Part shown: piece after piece, positions 35,987-48,300 of the stretch | Position numbering within the stretch: the stretch's first letter is position 1 | How the letters are laid out: every line of letters starts with the position of its first letter | Origin: Brasenia schreberi | Lineage: Eukaryota; Streptophyta; Magnoliopsida; Nymphaeales; Cabombaceae | DNA: 64,000 nucleotides | Assembly: GCA_036023115.1 (NCBI GenBank) | Contig: JAYKKT010000059.1 | Span: 3,018,001-3,082,000, forward strand | Reading direction: 5' to 3' | Made by a program: the position numbers and the translations under genes | Notes under the pieces: model-generated | Database searches by the model: none | The model's input: only the letters and a program-made list of their open reading frames with translations | What the model was told of the DNA's origin: nothing

Positions 35987-37076
35987 TTCGTACGTATGTC
36001 TTCGTCCAGAATAGAACCTATTGCCCACAATATCTTCTCAAGAAATGTAGAACTCGGCGATTTCCACAAATATTTTAACATCCTCATCTTTCTACTGCAG
36101 CTGGATCTCATCTGTGCAACCAAGGGAACCGAAGCTTGGGTTCAAAAGCTGAAGTAAGAAGCAGTGAGAGTTCCTTATAAGCCCTGTATCTTTTTTATGT
36201 GATTGTTTGCTAGTTGAACTGAATCAATTCGTTGGCTGCTAGGCGGGAAGCCTGAAAGGTTTCCTGAGCCAAAACAGAACATCTTTGTATTGTAGCTCAG
36301 AAGAAACCAACGGGATCCATATGTCTTACCAAAACCTAGCCTTCTATTGGATACTGAACGCTGGCGAAACCTTCATTTTTGTTACATTATAACTTTTTAT
36401 ATTGTACTTCTTAATCTTCACAGTTACTCGGAAACAACACCATGAGCAATTGATTATGGGGCAATTTGGTGAAATTGTACTGTCTTTAGGTCCCTGTGGA
36501 TCAGCCCTTCCTGGCATTGAAAATGATCGGAGACATGACAAACTCGCCTGCTTCATCAAGAGTTATAGATAGCTTTGACTCCAAGAATTGCAGCTTTGCA
36601 AGGATATTGAATCATCTGAATCACAGACAAGCAGCTGCTAGTTGAAAAGAGTTGTAAATCAAGTTTTAGGTTATAATGACATCTTGCAATTATTAGCTCT
36701 AATTTTTTTAAGTCACAGAATAAGCTTCAATCTCTAGTAATTGATTAAAGTTGTAAAAACTATTCCAATATCTTAGTTGGAAAGTGCTAGGACATTTTCA
36801 TTTGAAAATCTTTCTGGTTATGTTTTCTTTGCCATGTCAATGTGTTCTCATCCAAGCCTAAGGACTAGATGGAGAAGGTGAAATCTAGATTAAAAGAAAG
36901 TACGTGGAGAAGTTTTCCAACATATTACAGAATGTGTGCGTCTAATTGAAATCTTTCTGGTTTTGGGTTTTCTTGCCGTGTTTGATGCAAGGTTTGCTGA
37001 TGTAAGTTATGAAAGTGATTGTGATAACCAATGATATCTTCTTCGTAGTTTAGGAAGTTGAACAACAATAAAATCT

Positions 37077-37109
37077 CTCTCTCTCTATCTCTCTCTATCT
37101 CTCTATCTA

Positions 37110-37161
<52 letters not shown>

Positions 37162-37182
37162 TAGATAGAGAGAGAGAGAGAG
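37077..37182. repeat. CT/ATCT/(TA)n/GATA/GA palindromic microsatellite
   Basis: CT and CTAT units lead into about 20 TA units and then TAGATAGATAGAGAGAGAG. Left and right arms are complementary, which makes the whole tract an inverted repeat of about 105 bp. Confidence 0.85.
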
Positions 37183-37743
37183 AAATTAGTCCTACACTCT
37201 AATCTTCGTAAAGATTTCAATCATCTGATCTTAAACAGTCAAAATGTATTGGATACATTTATTGCACTTCCAAAAATTATCAACATAGTTTTTGTAAAAA
37301 TTTGAATTGATGTGTGCATCGACTATGTTATATATATACTATATTTTCAGCATAAGGTATTATATGGAATATTGCAAAGTACCAAGCAAAATTTACCGAT
37401 GTTGAAGATCAACGGTTGAGATTGTTGAGTATGTTTAAGCATGTATTAATGTGTGCATGAACTACTCTCTCTTGCGCTCTCTTTCCTTCTATATATATAC
37501 TATAATTTTATAAAATCGCATATTTAAACAAATCTCAGTCAACCAACCATACATAGATGACTAATATTCAAAAGCCAAAAGTACTTTTGGGAGGTTTACT
37601 TATTAAAAATGCTTTTTGCAATGCTTGATATATATAAAGTTTGTCTGCAAATCTCATTGAACAAATAAATGTTGAGATTAAAAAACAAAGAATAAATTTT
37701 TTTTTAATGAAAAAAGCTTGTAACAAATATATACTTCCTAATT

Positions 37744-37812
37744 TTTGAATCTCAACCATTCATATCGGATAGTTAAGATTCAATCATTCATATCGAATGG
37801 TTGAGATTCAAA
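37744..37812. repeat. 18-bp perfect stem hairpin
   Basis: TTTGAATCTCAACCATTC at 37744-37761 and its exact reverse complement at 37795-37812, with a 33-nt spacer that holds a third, imperfect copy of the motif (AGTTAAGATTCAATCATTC). It may be the end of a MITE. Confidence 0.8.
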
Positions 37813-38504
37813 CGTTACTTTTGGGATAAGTTGCTTTTGGATCTTTTTAATCGGATGACTGAAGTTTATATGAATATCTTTCGGTGCTTTGCATGGAACG
37901 GGTTCGGTTCTACGATTTCAGCATATGAACGTCTCTGTCAACAACTATTAGGAGCGGAAACCATTTTAGATCCGCATGTAATTGAATTTGGAGCATTCGC
38001 GAACAAAGATTTGTTGTGGTTTGAGATTGCATTAGCCTAGTGGCGGTGTGGAGCAGAATCGCTTTAGGCTACAGATTCAATCGGGAGCTAAACCTTTTCT
38101 TTTGTTGGTGGGTGGATGCTTCGCGTGGCTCAGTGTAGACTCGCCGCTGCATTAACCTACCTGAGTGGGCATGCATGTCATTTAGGAGGGCTCTGCTTTA
38201 CACTCTGCAGAGATGTAAGAGCTTACGGCAGGTAAAGCAGACACTCACTCAGCTGGTGGGTTGGGGATTTTCCGGCGACCCTTTGGTTATCTGCCGGCTG
38301 CTCGAGTCTTTCTCAAGATACCCTTCTTGTGGAGGAACCCAATATGCACGCTTACTCTTTGATCAAATATTTGATCCCACCATTTGCTTTTACAATGCCA
38401 TGATCAAATCTCTCGCCCTTATGAACTCATATGTGGACGCTTTGACAATTTATAGGCGTATGATTCATGAAACGAAGTGCCCTCACAACTACATGTTTCC
38501 TTAC

Positions 38505-40532
38505 TGTAGACATGAAAATTTTCTTCTAGGAGTTTATGAGAAAAACTCAAAATGAAAGTTTTCACACCTATGCTTGCGCGAGCGTGCCAACTAGTTTGCA
38601 AAACTAGCAAAGTTTTTGAAAATCTATAATTTCTTTAACGATTTGTGGGCAAGCGAACTCTTTTTGCTTTAGACCTTCTTAAACTGATCCTCAAGGGTCA
38701 GTCTAAGCGTTTGAGAATTTAAATTTTGAAACTAAGATGAACTCTAAATCACGTGAAGAGTTGGTGTTTGTGAAAGAAGTAGTATGTGCACTCGATTCAA
38801 GACTTTAAAATGAACAAGTCCTGAAAAATAGAAAGTTCTGTTTTCAAGGCTTGTTTCTCGAATTGATCTAAACACCTTACAGACCTCCAAAAATCACCAA
38901 AATTTTATTAGGCAAAGCGTATGGTAGGATCTGTACCACTTTATAGATCTTGATTTGGAAATGTATTGAATTCGGATTAAATGTTTGAAGGGATCTGTAC
39001 CACTTTACAGATCTTGATTTGGAAATGTATTGAATCCGAATTAAATGTTTGAAGCAGACTGACTCACTGACTCGGAACAGTTCTGTCACAGAAATACAGA
39101 AACTCAAAAATGAGCCTATATTTCCACAATCAGAATTCCGATTTTGATGATTTTGATATTGTTGGAAAGCTAAATCTATGGATGTTAGCTTTTCAGTGCA
39201 TCAAAAATTAAGTGAATTGAATTCCTATGGACAAAGATATGAGATTTTTACCCGACTTTTATTTTAGGGAATCCGACTGTGCAAAACGTGATTCAGAAAA
39301 TGCTTAAGTTCTTTTCCAGTTTTATTATGGGATTGGGCGATCCTAAAATCTTGCCAATTTTACTTAAAGTGTCCTACGGTGTGTGGAGTACGTGTGCTGA
39401 ATTTCAATCGAATCGGAGCAAACATTATAGAATGAAAATTACAGGAAGAAACAGATGAATAGATGCTGAAATATTGTTTTCTGTTTTATGAACATAATGA
39501 TGCAAACTTTCAAACTTTCACCAAAGCAAATTGCAACAACACTAACTCCGAATTGAAATTGCAGAAACGTAAATGATGGAAAATTATTTTATAGCTTATG
39601 CATAGAAGGGGTTAGAAGTATAGAGGGTTTACAGTATATAGGAAGGAAAAAACATAACATCAAACACATGGCGTGCGTGTGTGTGCATAATGTTTCATCC
39701 ATCAAATGAAATTCACAGCAAATCCTAACTTATTACAATGTGGGGGGAGATAAAACTCCATTATTATAACCTTATTTAATTGAATTTGAATGAAGAAGAT
39801 GCATTGAAATTGAATCAAAAGGCACTTACACGAGTTGGCACGAGAAAATCGGAGATTCACAAGCGAATTCCGACCACTTTAATTCTTTCTTCTTCACCCA
39901 AACTCCTTAGCACACACCTACCTACTTTCTTCTTCCCCCAAACCTGGAAGTAGACACCCCCTTTTTGCTGAAAATGTTCAGCACCTAAACTAACACACAC
40001 CCTTGAGATGGCCTCTCTCTCTCTCTCTTGCAAGATCCCTCCAAGTTATCTCCACCTTGGGTTTAATTCAATACGGGCAGGTCTTGATCCTTGATCGGGT
40101 TCCATTCATCATTGTCTCGTCTTTGTCTTGACATGTTCTTGAACCTTTCCACTTGGCGCTTTGCTCAAACGGTTCAGCCTTGCTTTGTAGTCACGGAATT
40201 GAATTTGATCTTTGATTTGTATCATCCATGTCATATCATTTTGATAAAGTTAATCTTCATCCGGCCATGCATGGGCTTGAGCTTCATCCAATCCTCCATT
40301 AAATTGGAGTGAGTTGGTATTTTACTCCGGCAAGGTTTTGGACTTGAGTCGATCGACATTGTGACCTTGTTCCAAGTCGAGCGGGCCCCGATTTGAGTTC
40401 CAATTTAGATTGAATTGGTTTGCTTATGGATTTGAATTAAGACCTTTGAAAACCTTTAAAAACTGGTTTTTTTAACTTTTTAAAATTTGTTTTTTGGAGA
40501 ATTTCGAAAATATTTTTATTTTGGGTGTTTAC
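38505..40532 (-). mobile_element. Probable solo LTR in the PPR gene, 2,028 bp
   Basis: The insert splits one PPR codon string (F-P-Y | V-L-K). It is flanked by CTTAC (38500-38504) and CCTAC (40533-40537), a 5-bp target duplication with one mismatch. Read on the minus strand it begins GTAAACACCCAAAATAAAAA and ends CATGTCTACA, close to the TG...CA ends of LTRs; the first T is missing or altered. It has no gag-pol frame. Wording of the ends recalls plant Tat/Ogre-type Gypsy LTRs, from general familiarity only. Confidence 0.65.
38927..39054. repeat. 64-bp tandem duplication inside the LTR
   Basis: GGATCTGTACCACTTTA(T/C)AG and the following 44 bp occur twice in direct succession with four or so differences. 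Duplicated blocks of this kind are common in LTR U3 regions. Confidence 0.9.
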
Positions 40533-41949
40533 CCTACGTTCTCAAGGCCGCAATAGGGCTTCAAGATTACAATTCGATGCGGAAGATTCACACCCATATG
40601 GTGAAATTTGGATTCCAGTTCGATGTTTACAGTTGCAATACTGTGATCATGGCGTACGCATCTTATGAGGGGTCCATTGGATTCGCACGGAAAGTGTTTG
40701 ACGATATGCCTGAGAGAAATACAGTATCTTGGACGGTAATGGTTTCTGGGTACTCTAAAGTGGGTGATGTTGATGCGGCACGCCTGATCTTTGATGAAGC
40801 AGATGGGAAGGATGTAGTGTTGTGGGGTGCTATGGTTTCATGTTATGTTTCGATTGATGCAGGCATCGGCCGTAAAGCCAGATGAGGCTGTGTTGTTGAG
40901 CGTTCTGGTCGCTTGTGCTCAATTGGGTGATCTGGATTTGGGAAGGTGAATTCATGGTTTCTTAGATAGGAAAGGATGAGAGCTCAGCGTTCAGCTCGGG
41001 ACCACGCACTGGGACATGTATGCTAAATGTGGGTGCCTGGATGCTTCTCTAAGAATTTTTCACAGCCTGCATGAAAGAGATGTGGCTTGTGATTATGGCT
41101 CTTGCAATGCATGGAGATGCATATGGTGCACTAAATTTGTTCTCGGAAATGGAGATGATTCATGGGTTATGCCCTGATGACATCACCTTCATTGCTGTGT
41201 TAACTGCATGCAGCCATGCTGGATTGATCGATGAAGCGCAGAGGCAATTTGAGCTCATGACTGAGGAATACGGAATTCAGTCTAAAACCGAGCACTATAC
41301 ATGCATAGTCAATGCTCTTGGCCATGCAGGTCGTGTCTATGAGGCCATGGAGCTGCTAAAGAGCATGCCTGGAAGTAACTCGGGTCAAGCATTGGCTTGG
41401 TGGGCATTGCTGAGGGCTGTTTGGCATCACAAGGACATTCTCTCTGCTGAATTTGCCGCAGAGCACCTGTTACAGCTAGAGCATCACAGCAGTGTCTATG
41501 CGCTTCTCTCGAATATATACGCTGCTGCTGGAAAGTTCGATGTCTCACAAGATAACAAAACTCATGAAGGAGACTGGAGTCCAGAAGACGCTTGGATGCA
41601 GCTCTATTCTAATCGATGGGCTTGTCCATGAGTTTGTCGCTGGGGAGAGAACACATCCGCAGATAGCAGAGATGAGAAGATGAAGAAAGAGCTGATGTTG
41701 TATGGTTACCAAGCCGACACATCAGGTGTTGCCTTTGATCTGGAAGAGGAGGAGAAGGGACACCCTGTGTATCATCACAGTGAGAAATTGGCAATTACTT
41801 ATGGGTTTATGAGACTGGAACCTCACATCCCCATTCGCATAATGAAAAACCTTCGAGCTTATAGTGATTGCCATACTGTAACAAAACTGAATAGCATGGT
41901 GTTTAACAGGCAAATCATAGTCTGGGATCGAAACCGGTTCCACCACTGA

Positions 41950-43425
41950 AGTCATGGATCATGTTCGTGTTGTGATCATTGGTGAAGAAAACTTATGATC
42001 ATGCAAATACTTGCCAACAATTATGACAATTCACATATATTGATTAATTCTCATTGATGTATTGGACAGTGACTCATGCCAAAGGTTAGTTTGTTTACTT
42101 GTAAAATTATGTATGTGATTCTTGTATTCAAGAAATGAGGATCTTCAAAAATTCAACTGTGGAGGACCGAAATTCTCCCTTTACTGCTCTCTTTCTGAAT
42201 TATTAACTTTCTACAAGCGAAGGTTGAGACCTATAATGTACATGATATCAATCTCACCATGATTTCTTTTGAGCGTATTCTTCTAAATTCTCTATGTTGT
42301 TTTAGGTGTTTCCTCCTCTTGAGCTCGGGGAGAGAATTGAGCTCTAAATGCTCAAAGACATCTATGGATGTCAAGGACCATGTATGAAGTTCCTAGAGAA
42401 GTACTGTTCATGTAACATGGATCCACCAGTTTGCTATAATTTCATCATGTGCATAAGCACTTACAGTGAAGTAGGCAGAACCAACCGAACGAGCCGAACA
42501 GGGGACTCGGCTATAATTTCACTGGCAAATGAGGGGCAGTTAGGTATCTAAGAAAATCTCTCTCAACTCGTTTTGGGTTCGGCTCGCAAAAGGATGGCAA
42601 ATCGTGCGAACAGAAGTTATTTGGCTGTCAGTAAGCTTGGCTTCTTGGCATAGAAAACAAGCCGAGCAATGACCACGAGTTAGCTTAGTTTGGTAGGCTC
42701 GTTTACCGGCCCGGCCCTGTGAAGAAGGCAAGACAGTCGGTAATCAGGCCTTGCATTTGATGTAGATGACAACGTAGCATTCCTTCTTTCTTCTTTTTTT
42801 ATTTTTTTTCTCGACTTAAACATAATTTATTCAATGGTAGAGTGCTTTAGCGCCGTTTGCTGGTAGGGAGTTCGACTCCCAGTATGTGTGGGTGTGTTAG
42901 GCTTCCGCCTAAAAAAAACAAAAAATTAATCATTATTAATAGTCATCTCTGACACCACTTTAAGAAGGGACCCTCCTGATCAATACCATACATTATGGAT
43001 TGTATGGATATACGTCCTTCTTCAGTGAGAATGAGGATTCTAATGGGCCACGCCATTTAAGCTGGGCCGAGGTTCTGGGCCTGGTAGCCAACAGAGACCC
43101 GCACCTGCTAGCCATTAAGTTTTATTAAGACCAACGAGACCATGAGAATCTTCTCTGCTCGTAGATTAATTATCGGTGCCTAATCGGTGAGCTGTCAAAC
43201 AGCTGTGGATTCCCTCTCTCTCTCTCTCTAGAGAGAGAGGTCAATTATTGTATAGATACGATATGATAGTAGACTTTCTTATGGGTTTGGCGGTCTAACA
43301 ATGGTATGTTGATACATTTGTTGTGATTTGCATTACCCTTTCTTTTGAAATTTTGCAAAATGTGGCAATTGTGAATACGATTAACTTTTGTGATCTAGCG
43401 AAAGAATAAGTGGCATCTGCACAAG

Positions 43426-43461
<36 letters not shown>

Positions 43462-44887
43462 TCTGCATTAAGCGCTGATGGGCAATCTCACAATCACAGC
43501 CACCCAACCATACTTTATGGGAGTCTTGAGGCTAGTATGTAAAGGCGAACCCTCACCGCAGTCTGAGTTACATAATTAAGAACTGCCATTAATTAATTTA
43601 TGAAGAAGGTCATTCTCCCAAAGGGTGAAAGGTAGCCTTGCTTATTCTACAAGCATGTACAACTCCGATGACTTTAATTTCCAGGGAATTTCACTTCAAT
43701 TCTAAGCATTAGAACAGAATTCCAATCGTTTTCAATATTCATGCACAAGAAAAGGACGTAGGTCCCCATCATGCTGAAAATGGAACCTTATCCACTGAGT
43801 ACTAGAAATCAAAAGTTATTCATCCTCTTCTAATAAGATTTGGTAGGAATATAGCAATCTTTTTCTTTCCTTTAGCACTTTAAAATAATGGATTGCTTTC
43901 ATAAAGTTAAAATCAGGCTCTTTCACTTCATACCAACTATTTTCTTCATTCAAACAAAGGCTTTCCCGATCCATAGTTCTGAATTCAGAAGAGACACTCA
44001 TCCGATTGGATTAGTTTCAGATATCTCTACGCGTTCATCCGAATCTTCTGAGATTTTATACAAGTTAATAAGCTGGCGTAATAGTGCCCTATCAAATGAT
44101 ATGCATGTCCTCATCGCGAACTGTTGGCTAGCTAATAATTATTTATTATTTCATTTGGGGTCACTGAGTTTTCATCGGGCACTACCAATAATTAGCTTTG
44201 ACAGCCTTCAATCGTTCGTGTATAGATCACATCCATCAGTCAGTGACGTAATTCTTTAACCTTCATCATTGAGCCATCGTTTCACACGTTTCATTCCTCC
44301 GTCTAACGTGTAGATGCACAGTCTCTCTCTTTCTCTCCCAAGGCGTTCTTCACTTAAATTTTCAAAAAAATATATGTAATGCATAGAAGTTGGAGGGACA
44401 AGATACAATTTAATTGAGAAATGCTAGGAAATGATGGTTAGAAAAGTAATAAGTGAGAATTCCAATGCATCGAAGATGGATGTGGCTGGCATTGCACAAG
44501 TACTTTTGTTGACCTCTTTTACTGCCCTTGATCTCTAACATCAAGAGATTATCAAAGCGGAGTTCCAGTAAGCTCGGAAGTTGATCTTGCCGAGATTCAG
44601 TCTGGATTACACCCGTACTCTCTCTCTACATTCCTTTGTTTAAGAGCAGTCCTCTCTCTCTCTCACACACACACACACCAAAACCACATGCCAATGATCA
44701 ACACAAAAAAAGAAATTGAAAATTCTTTTATATGTCTCGTACTGCAATTCGCAGATCAGAAGAAAAAGCAAGGATTATCCACAATGGACACTTAATTCTT
44801 AGACAACAAAAAGAATACCCTCAACAAAGTGTCTCAACATAAAAAAAGAAAAGCAACTCTTTGTCTAAGTTTCTAGTGGAAAAGAAC
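41950..44887. other. Intergenic between PPR relic and PADRE gene
   Basis: No gene recognised. A 123-codon plus-strand frame at 43888-44259 and a 61-codon minus-strand frame at 43816-44001 overlap each other and match nothing I know. CT/CA microsatellites lie at about 43.21-43.24, 43.43-43.46 and 44.65-44.68 kb. The 3' flank of the PADRE gene is at the right end. Confidence 0.45.
42832..42918 (+). mobile_element. tRNA-derived SINE copy
   Basis: Eroded tRNA head (GTAGAGTGCTTTAGCGCC), B box GAGTTCGACTCCC, then GGGTGTGTTAGGCTTCCGCC and an A-rich end. Same family as 25879 and 46008. Confidence 0.7.
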
Positions 44888-45394
44888 TTATGCACAATAT
44901 GATAAATCTTCTGATATGCTCCGGAGATGAGGCCGCCAGATCCCCACTCTTCCTCTTCTCCGACTTCGACTCAGCGTACACATCCTCTCTGAAACTACCT
45001 CCGTCAGGTACCGATCATTAGGAGACGCCCTTGAATCATGAGTGGTAGGCTTCGGATCTGAAGGTGGTTCACGGTGAAAATCTTTCCTAGGGATCTTTTT
45101 CCTGGGGGTTCCACTTTTCGCAGAGGGAGAAGAAGAAGAAGAATTGGAAACTAAGGGGCAGAGGAAATAGATATGGCCTCGTTTGAGTGGAGCGTCGGGA
45201 GGAAGAACAATGACGCGGACTCCTTCCGGGCAGTGCTTTCTGACGACGTGCTTGGGGTTCGCCTTCATGACGTCACCGGCGAATATGGTTCCGGTCACTT
45301 CCTCGACGTGGCCGCTGGAGTGAACGATCCGAATCACGTCCAGCGCTCCGCATGGAAGAATACATGAGATACAACACCTCAGACTGTTTCCCAT
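44888..45394 (-). CDS. PADRE-domain (DUF4228) protein
   Basis: Intact 168-codon single-exon gene for a small plant protein of the PADRE/DUF4228 family, many members of which are induced by pathogens or abiotic stress. The start MGNSLRCCISC fits N-myristoylation at Gly2 with neighbouring cysteines that could be acylated, so membrane attachment is likely. The domain core is ALDVIRIVHSSGHVEEV, then EVTGTIFAGDVMKANPKHV and RVIVLPPDAPLKRGHIYFL. A Ser-rich, basic tail follows, ending in GRVGIWRPHLRSISEDL, a C-terminal motif seen in this family. The first ATG is used. The biochemical function of the family is unknown. A CT/CA tract lies just upstream. Confidence 0.92.
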   Translation of the reverse strand: MGNSLRCCISCILPCGALDVIRIVHSSGHVEEVTGTIFAGDVMKANPKHVVRKHCPEGVRVIVLPPDAPLKRGHIYFLCPLVSNSSSSSPSAKSGTPRKKIPRKDFHREPPSDPKPTTHDSRASPNDRYLTEVVSERMCTLSRSRRRGRVGIWRPHLRSISEDLSYCA

Positions 45395-48300
45395 CTCTCT
45401 TTCTCCCTCTCACACACACGCAGAGGCTTGGAATTCTCTCTTCTACTGCGAGTGATGTTAGCAAGAGAGGGACAATATGATAAAGGTAGAGGAGGGAGAG
45501 GGATATAAAGAGAGAGAACGGAGGAAGATGATAGATGATGTGGAGTTCTAGGCATCGGTCAGAAAAGACGCACGATGACGTTGAGGAAATCTCCCGGAAA
45601 GGAATTCAATTACAAATGGCTTGAGGTGATTGGTAGGAGCACCTGAGCTGTACTACTTGGGATACAGACTCATTCTTCCCCTTAATTTCGGACTTGCCAT
45701 TTACATCTCTCTCTTATTCTCTTTTTATGTATCTTTCTGGTTTTCCACAGCAAATTTACCAATCCAAATGACATAATCTAAGTTCAAATTGTATGATCTT
45801 AAATTTTGAATCGAATAAATCGGACAGGCTTGTTCGCCAACTTAAGATCTTGTCTTTGTTAGATTCGCTAGTTTATTTGGACCAAGCTGAAGAAGAACAT
45901 AATGAAAATGGAGTTAGATGAACTGACACCAAAGATAAAAATGCAAGTCCTCATGTTATAAGTTTTTAGTAGAAAAATTACTTTACTGATAAAAGTTATC
46001 CGCCCACAGGGTTAGCTCACCAGTAGGACTCATGCGAGCTCGCAGTTGACGAGTTCAATTCCCTGGAGGGTGCATGCGTGTGTGTGAGGCTTCAGCCTGC
46101 CATTGCAATAGAAAATGGAAAGTTAATCTTCATACAATTTTTTAAATTTAGATTTAATCAAGCAGCTAATCCATTTGATTTACAAGGTTTTTAGCATAAC
46201 TGTGCGTTAGTCATCGACGTACAGAACTGGTAGATAACCTAATACGAGCTGATCAACTGTCATGATCGAGCTAAACGCAGTTGAACCAGGAATGCTCGTT
46301 TCATGACTGTGTGTGTGTGTGTGCGCGCGTGAGAGAGAGATATCTGGTCATGCCACGCCGCCGACCAATAAATGGAGCTGAATTTCGGGTTGAAAAGATG
46401 GCCCACTGAAAACGATGATTTTCCTAGACGATCGGATATTTCGCGAGCCAACTGTTTGAAACTTCAAAAAGTAAATTTGGGAAATGGAAAGTTTTTTTCC
46501 TGAGGCAAATTTTTACCATAACAAACACTGTTTTGATAGAATGTGTGACAGCAATGTCGGCAAGGGAAGAATTTGATCTTGAACACTTATTACATAGAAC
46601 AATGAACTATTGTACCAAGATAAAAAGGATGAATTAAGCCGCGGAACGAACTCAAGAGTCATGCTTCATCAAGTTTCTACACAATCTCTCTCTGGCTGCA
46701 TCTATCTATCTATCCGTCTTTCTGTCTCTCTCTCTACATATATATATACTATATATCTATATATATTTGTGTGTCTTAATTAAAGGAGAAAAACACTTTT
46801 ACCTATCTACAAACGGGGGCAATGCGCTTAATAAAATCGCAAACAAGGGTGTTGGACTTGGCGTGTAAGATATGCTGCCTAAAATTTATTCTATGGTACA
46901 ATCTGTTTGATTTTTTTAGGTGGGTAGATTCTAGGAGGAAGCTTCACTGCACGAGGCGGAGGAGACACCATGCGTCAGCAGGAGCCATGGACCTCTCCTA
47001 CAACTATTCTTAATCAAACGGGACCCACCATGGCCAAGTATTTTATTGAATTACAATGTGGATTTTCTGGTCCGAGCACAACTGGCTTTATCATGGGAAT
47101 AATAAATAATGTATTCTATTGGAACCAATGACCTTGTTAGTTGCCCCTTTATATCATAGTATCAAATTCAAGTTCATGCATGTACGTCTCTCTCTCTCGC
47201 GTACGCTTTAGTACCAAAGTCTGGTAGGTCGGGGTGGGCCTAATCCTGGTTCCGTACGTTGACCTACATGAGTGGCAGCTGTTGTAAGAGAGACCACCGT
47301 TTTGGAAGGATGGTGGTGACTTCAAAGACGCATGTGCTGTTTATGGAGTTGATTCCGTCCAATAATGAGCCTGAATCCACTGGTTAAACAGATTTCTTTG
47401 GCAGTACAGTTCATGAGACAGCGACGGGTTCTTTTAACAGTTTTCCGGGCTATTCATCTGAGTCTAGGATCGATCGATCTGCATTACCTATCAAATTACT
47501 AAGGCAGGCAGGAAATGTGATCGTCATTTAATCAATGTTGTGCAGACAGCGAAAACGATTGTTTTTCTTCACTGAGAAATCAGTGATATGGTACTTCTTT
47601 GAAAGTGTTCATAGAATATTAATATCGCTTCATTTGATTTGATATAGCAGTTTAGCACATACTCGCTTCCGGCTTCTTTGTTCTTCTGCAAGCAACCTGA
47701 CCCAATTCATTTCAACCGTCATTTGGTACCTGATCATATTGCATTCGAAGATGAGCTTGAAGTTTGGATGGTGGTGGTGGGGAAAGAATTCTTTTAATCA
47801 ATGGACGTCCCCATCCTAATCCTTATGCTTTTCTTATAATGTACAAGATGCTAATCTTATAAAGTTTATTGGATTTATGACTACTTTATATGGGGAACAT
47901 TTCGAGATAATATCCACAGATTACTGGTTATTATCATGGAATCCGTCCACCAACGGGCATTTGGAATCATTAAAATGCTTTGCATTAACGTTGGATTTAG
48001 CAAGATTATAACTCCTAATAGCTTTTAGCTAAAGAAAAACAAAGTTCCTGTGACGAAGAAAAATCAATTCACCACGTTTAGTAACCGATCAAATCTAGGG
48101 GGGAATTATTAAACTACACTGCTGTCTATGAACATCGTTTTGAACGTTTGCTGTAAAGAATTTGTAAACAGCGAGGACTCAAAAATCTTACTGGAATGCA
48201 TGGCCAAGAAAATGCCACGTCCAATCATCAATTATGAAGTTCTCCTTAGTTGGGAGCTCGTCAATATCTCTCATTACACAACTAAGAGCATACTTCAGAG

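Larger units (their letters stand above)
34142..36645 (+). pseudogene. SCPL51: SCPL51-like serine carboxypeptidase relic
   Basis: Separate exon remnants follow the order of serine carboxypeptidase-like 51, a secreted S10 peptidase family member. 34142-34274: signal peptide and EEWGYVRVRP. 34371-34450: HMFWWLYRRPYRTN, then decayed. 34781-34876: KGQYTDK...SLEQFIIESSSN. About 35032-35186: LTDARTRRYMRYLGVK and KLRIIPRNTK. 35440-35490: VDELL, a TAA at 35455, then RGVQVTMYNGQ. 36101-36153: LDLICATKGTEAWVQKLK. About 36242-36352: FLSQNRT...SYQNLAFYWILNAG. 36490-36645: VPVDQPFLALKMIGDMTNSP to a stop. The exons for the oxyanion hole and catalytic Ser (GESYGG) are missing; only about 320 bp with a (GA)n tract stand there. 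The His after NAG is also lost. Only the Asp region (LDLICAT) survives. Non-functional. Confidence 0.85.
36646..38174. other. AT-rich spacer with palindromic repeats
   Basis: No gene recognised. A 79-codon frame at 37801-38040 has no domain. The region holds the composite microsatellite at 37077-37182 and the hairpin at 37744-37812. Confidence 0.5.
38175..41949 (+). pseudogene. PPR-DYW gene, broken
   Basis: Decayed pentatricopeptide-repeat gene of the E/DYW class, normally an organelle RNA C-to-U editing factor. 38175-38504 encodes the N-terminal PPRs (CFYNAMIKSLALMNSYVDAL ... YMFPY). The next residue, VLKAAIGLQ, resumes at 40536 after a 2.03-kb insertion. 40536-40885 continues with PERNTVSWTVMVSGYSKVGD. 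Then come a deletion (SCYV into KPDEAVL), a TGA after DLGR near 40950, lost codons before YAKCGCLDASL, open sequence 41071-41530 (PDDITFIAVLTACSHAGLID), a frameshift near 41,530, and an E+/DYW part from 41680. HSEKLAI is kept, but the zinc-binding CxxC reads YSDC and the frame stops at RNRFHH, before the DYW tail. Confidence 0.9.

Noticed and set aside
43888..44259. 123-codon frame and its antisense partner as an organelle DNA insertion
   Set aside because: The wording gave a vague impression of plastid sequence, but I could not match either strand to a plastid or mitochondrial gene, so no claim is made.
46008..46116. True tRNA gene
   Set aside because: A- and B-box-like words are present, but no cloverleaf with matched acceptor stem can be drawn; the 3' body and A-rich end identify a SINE.
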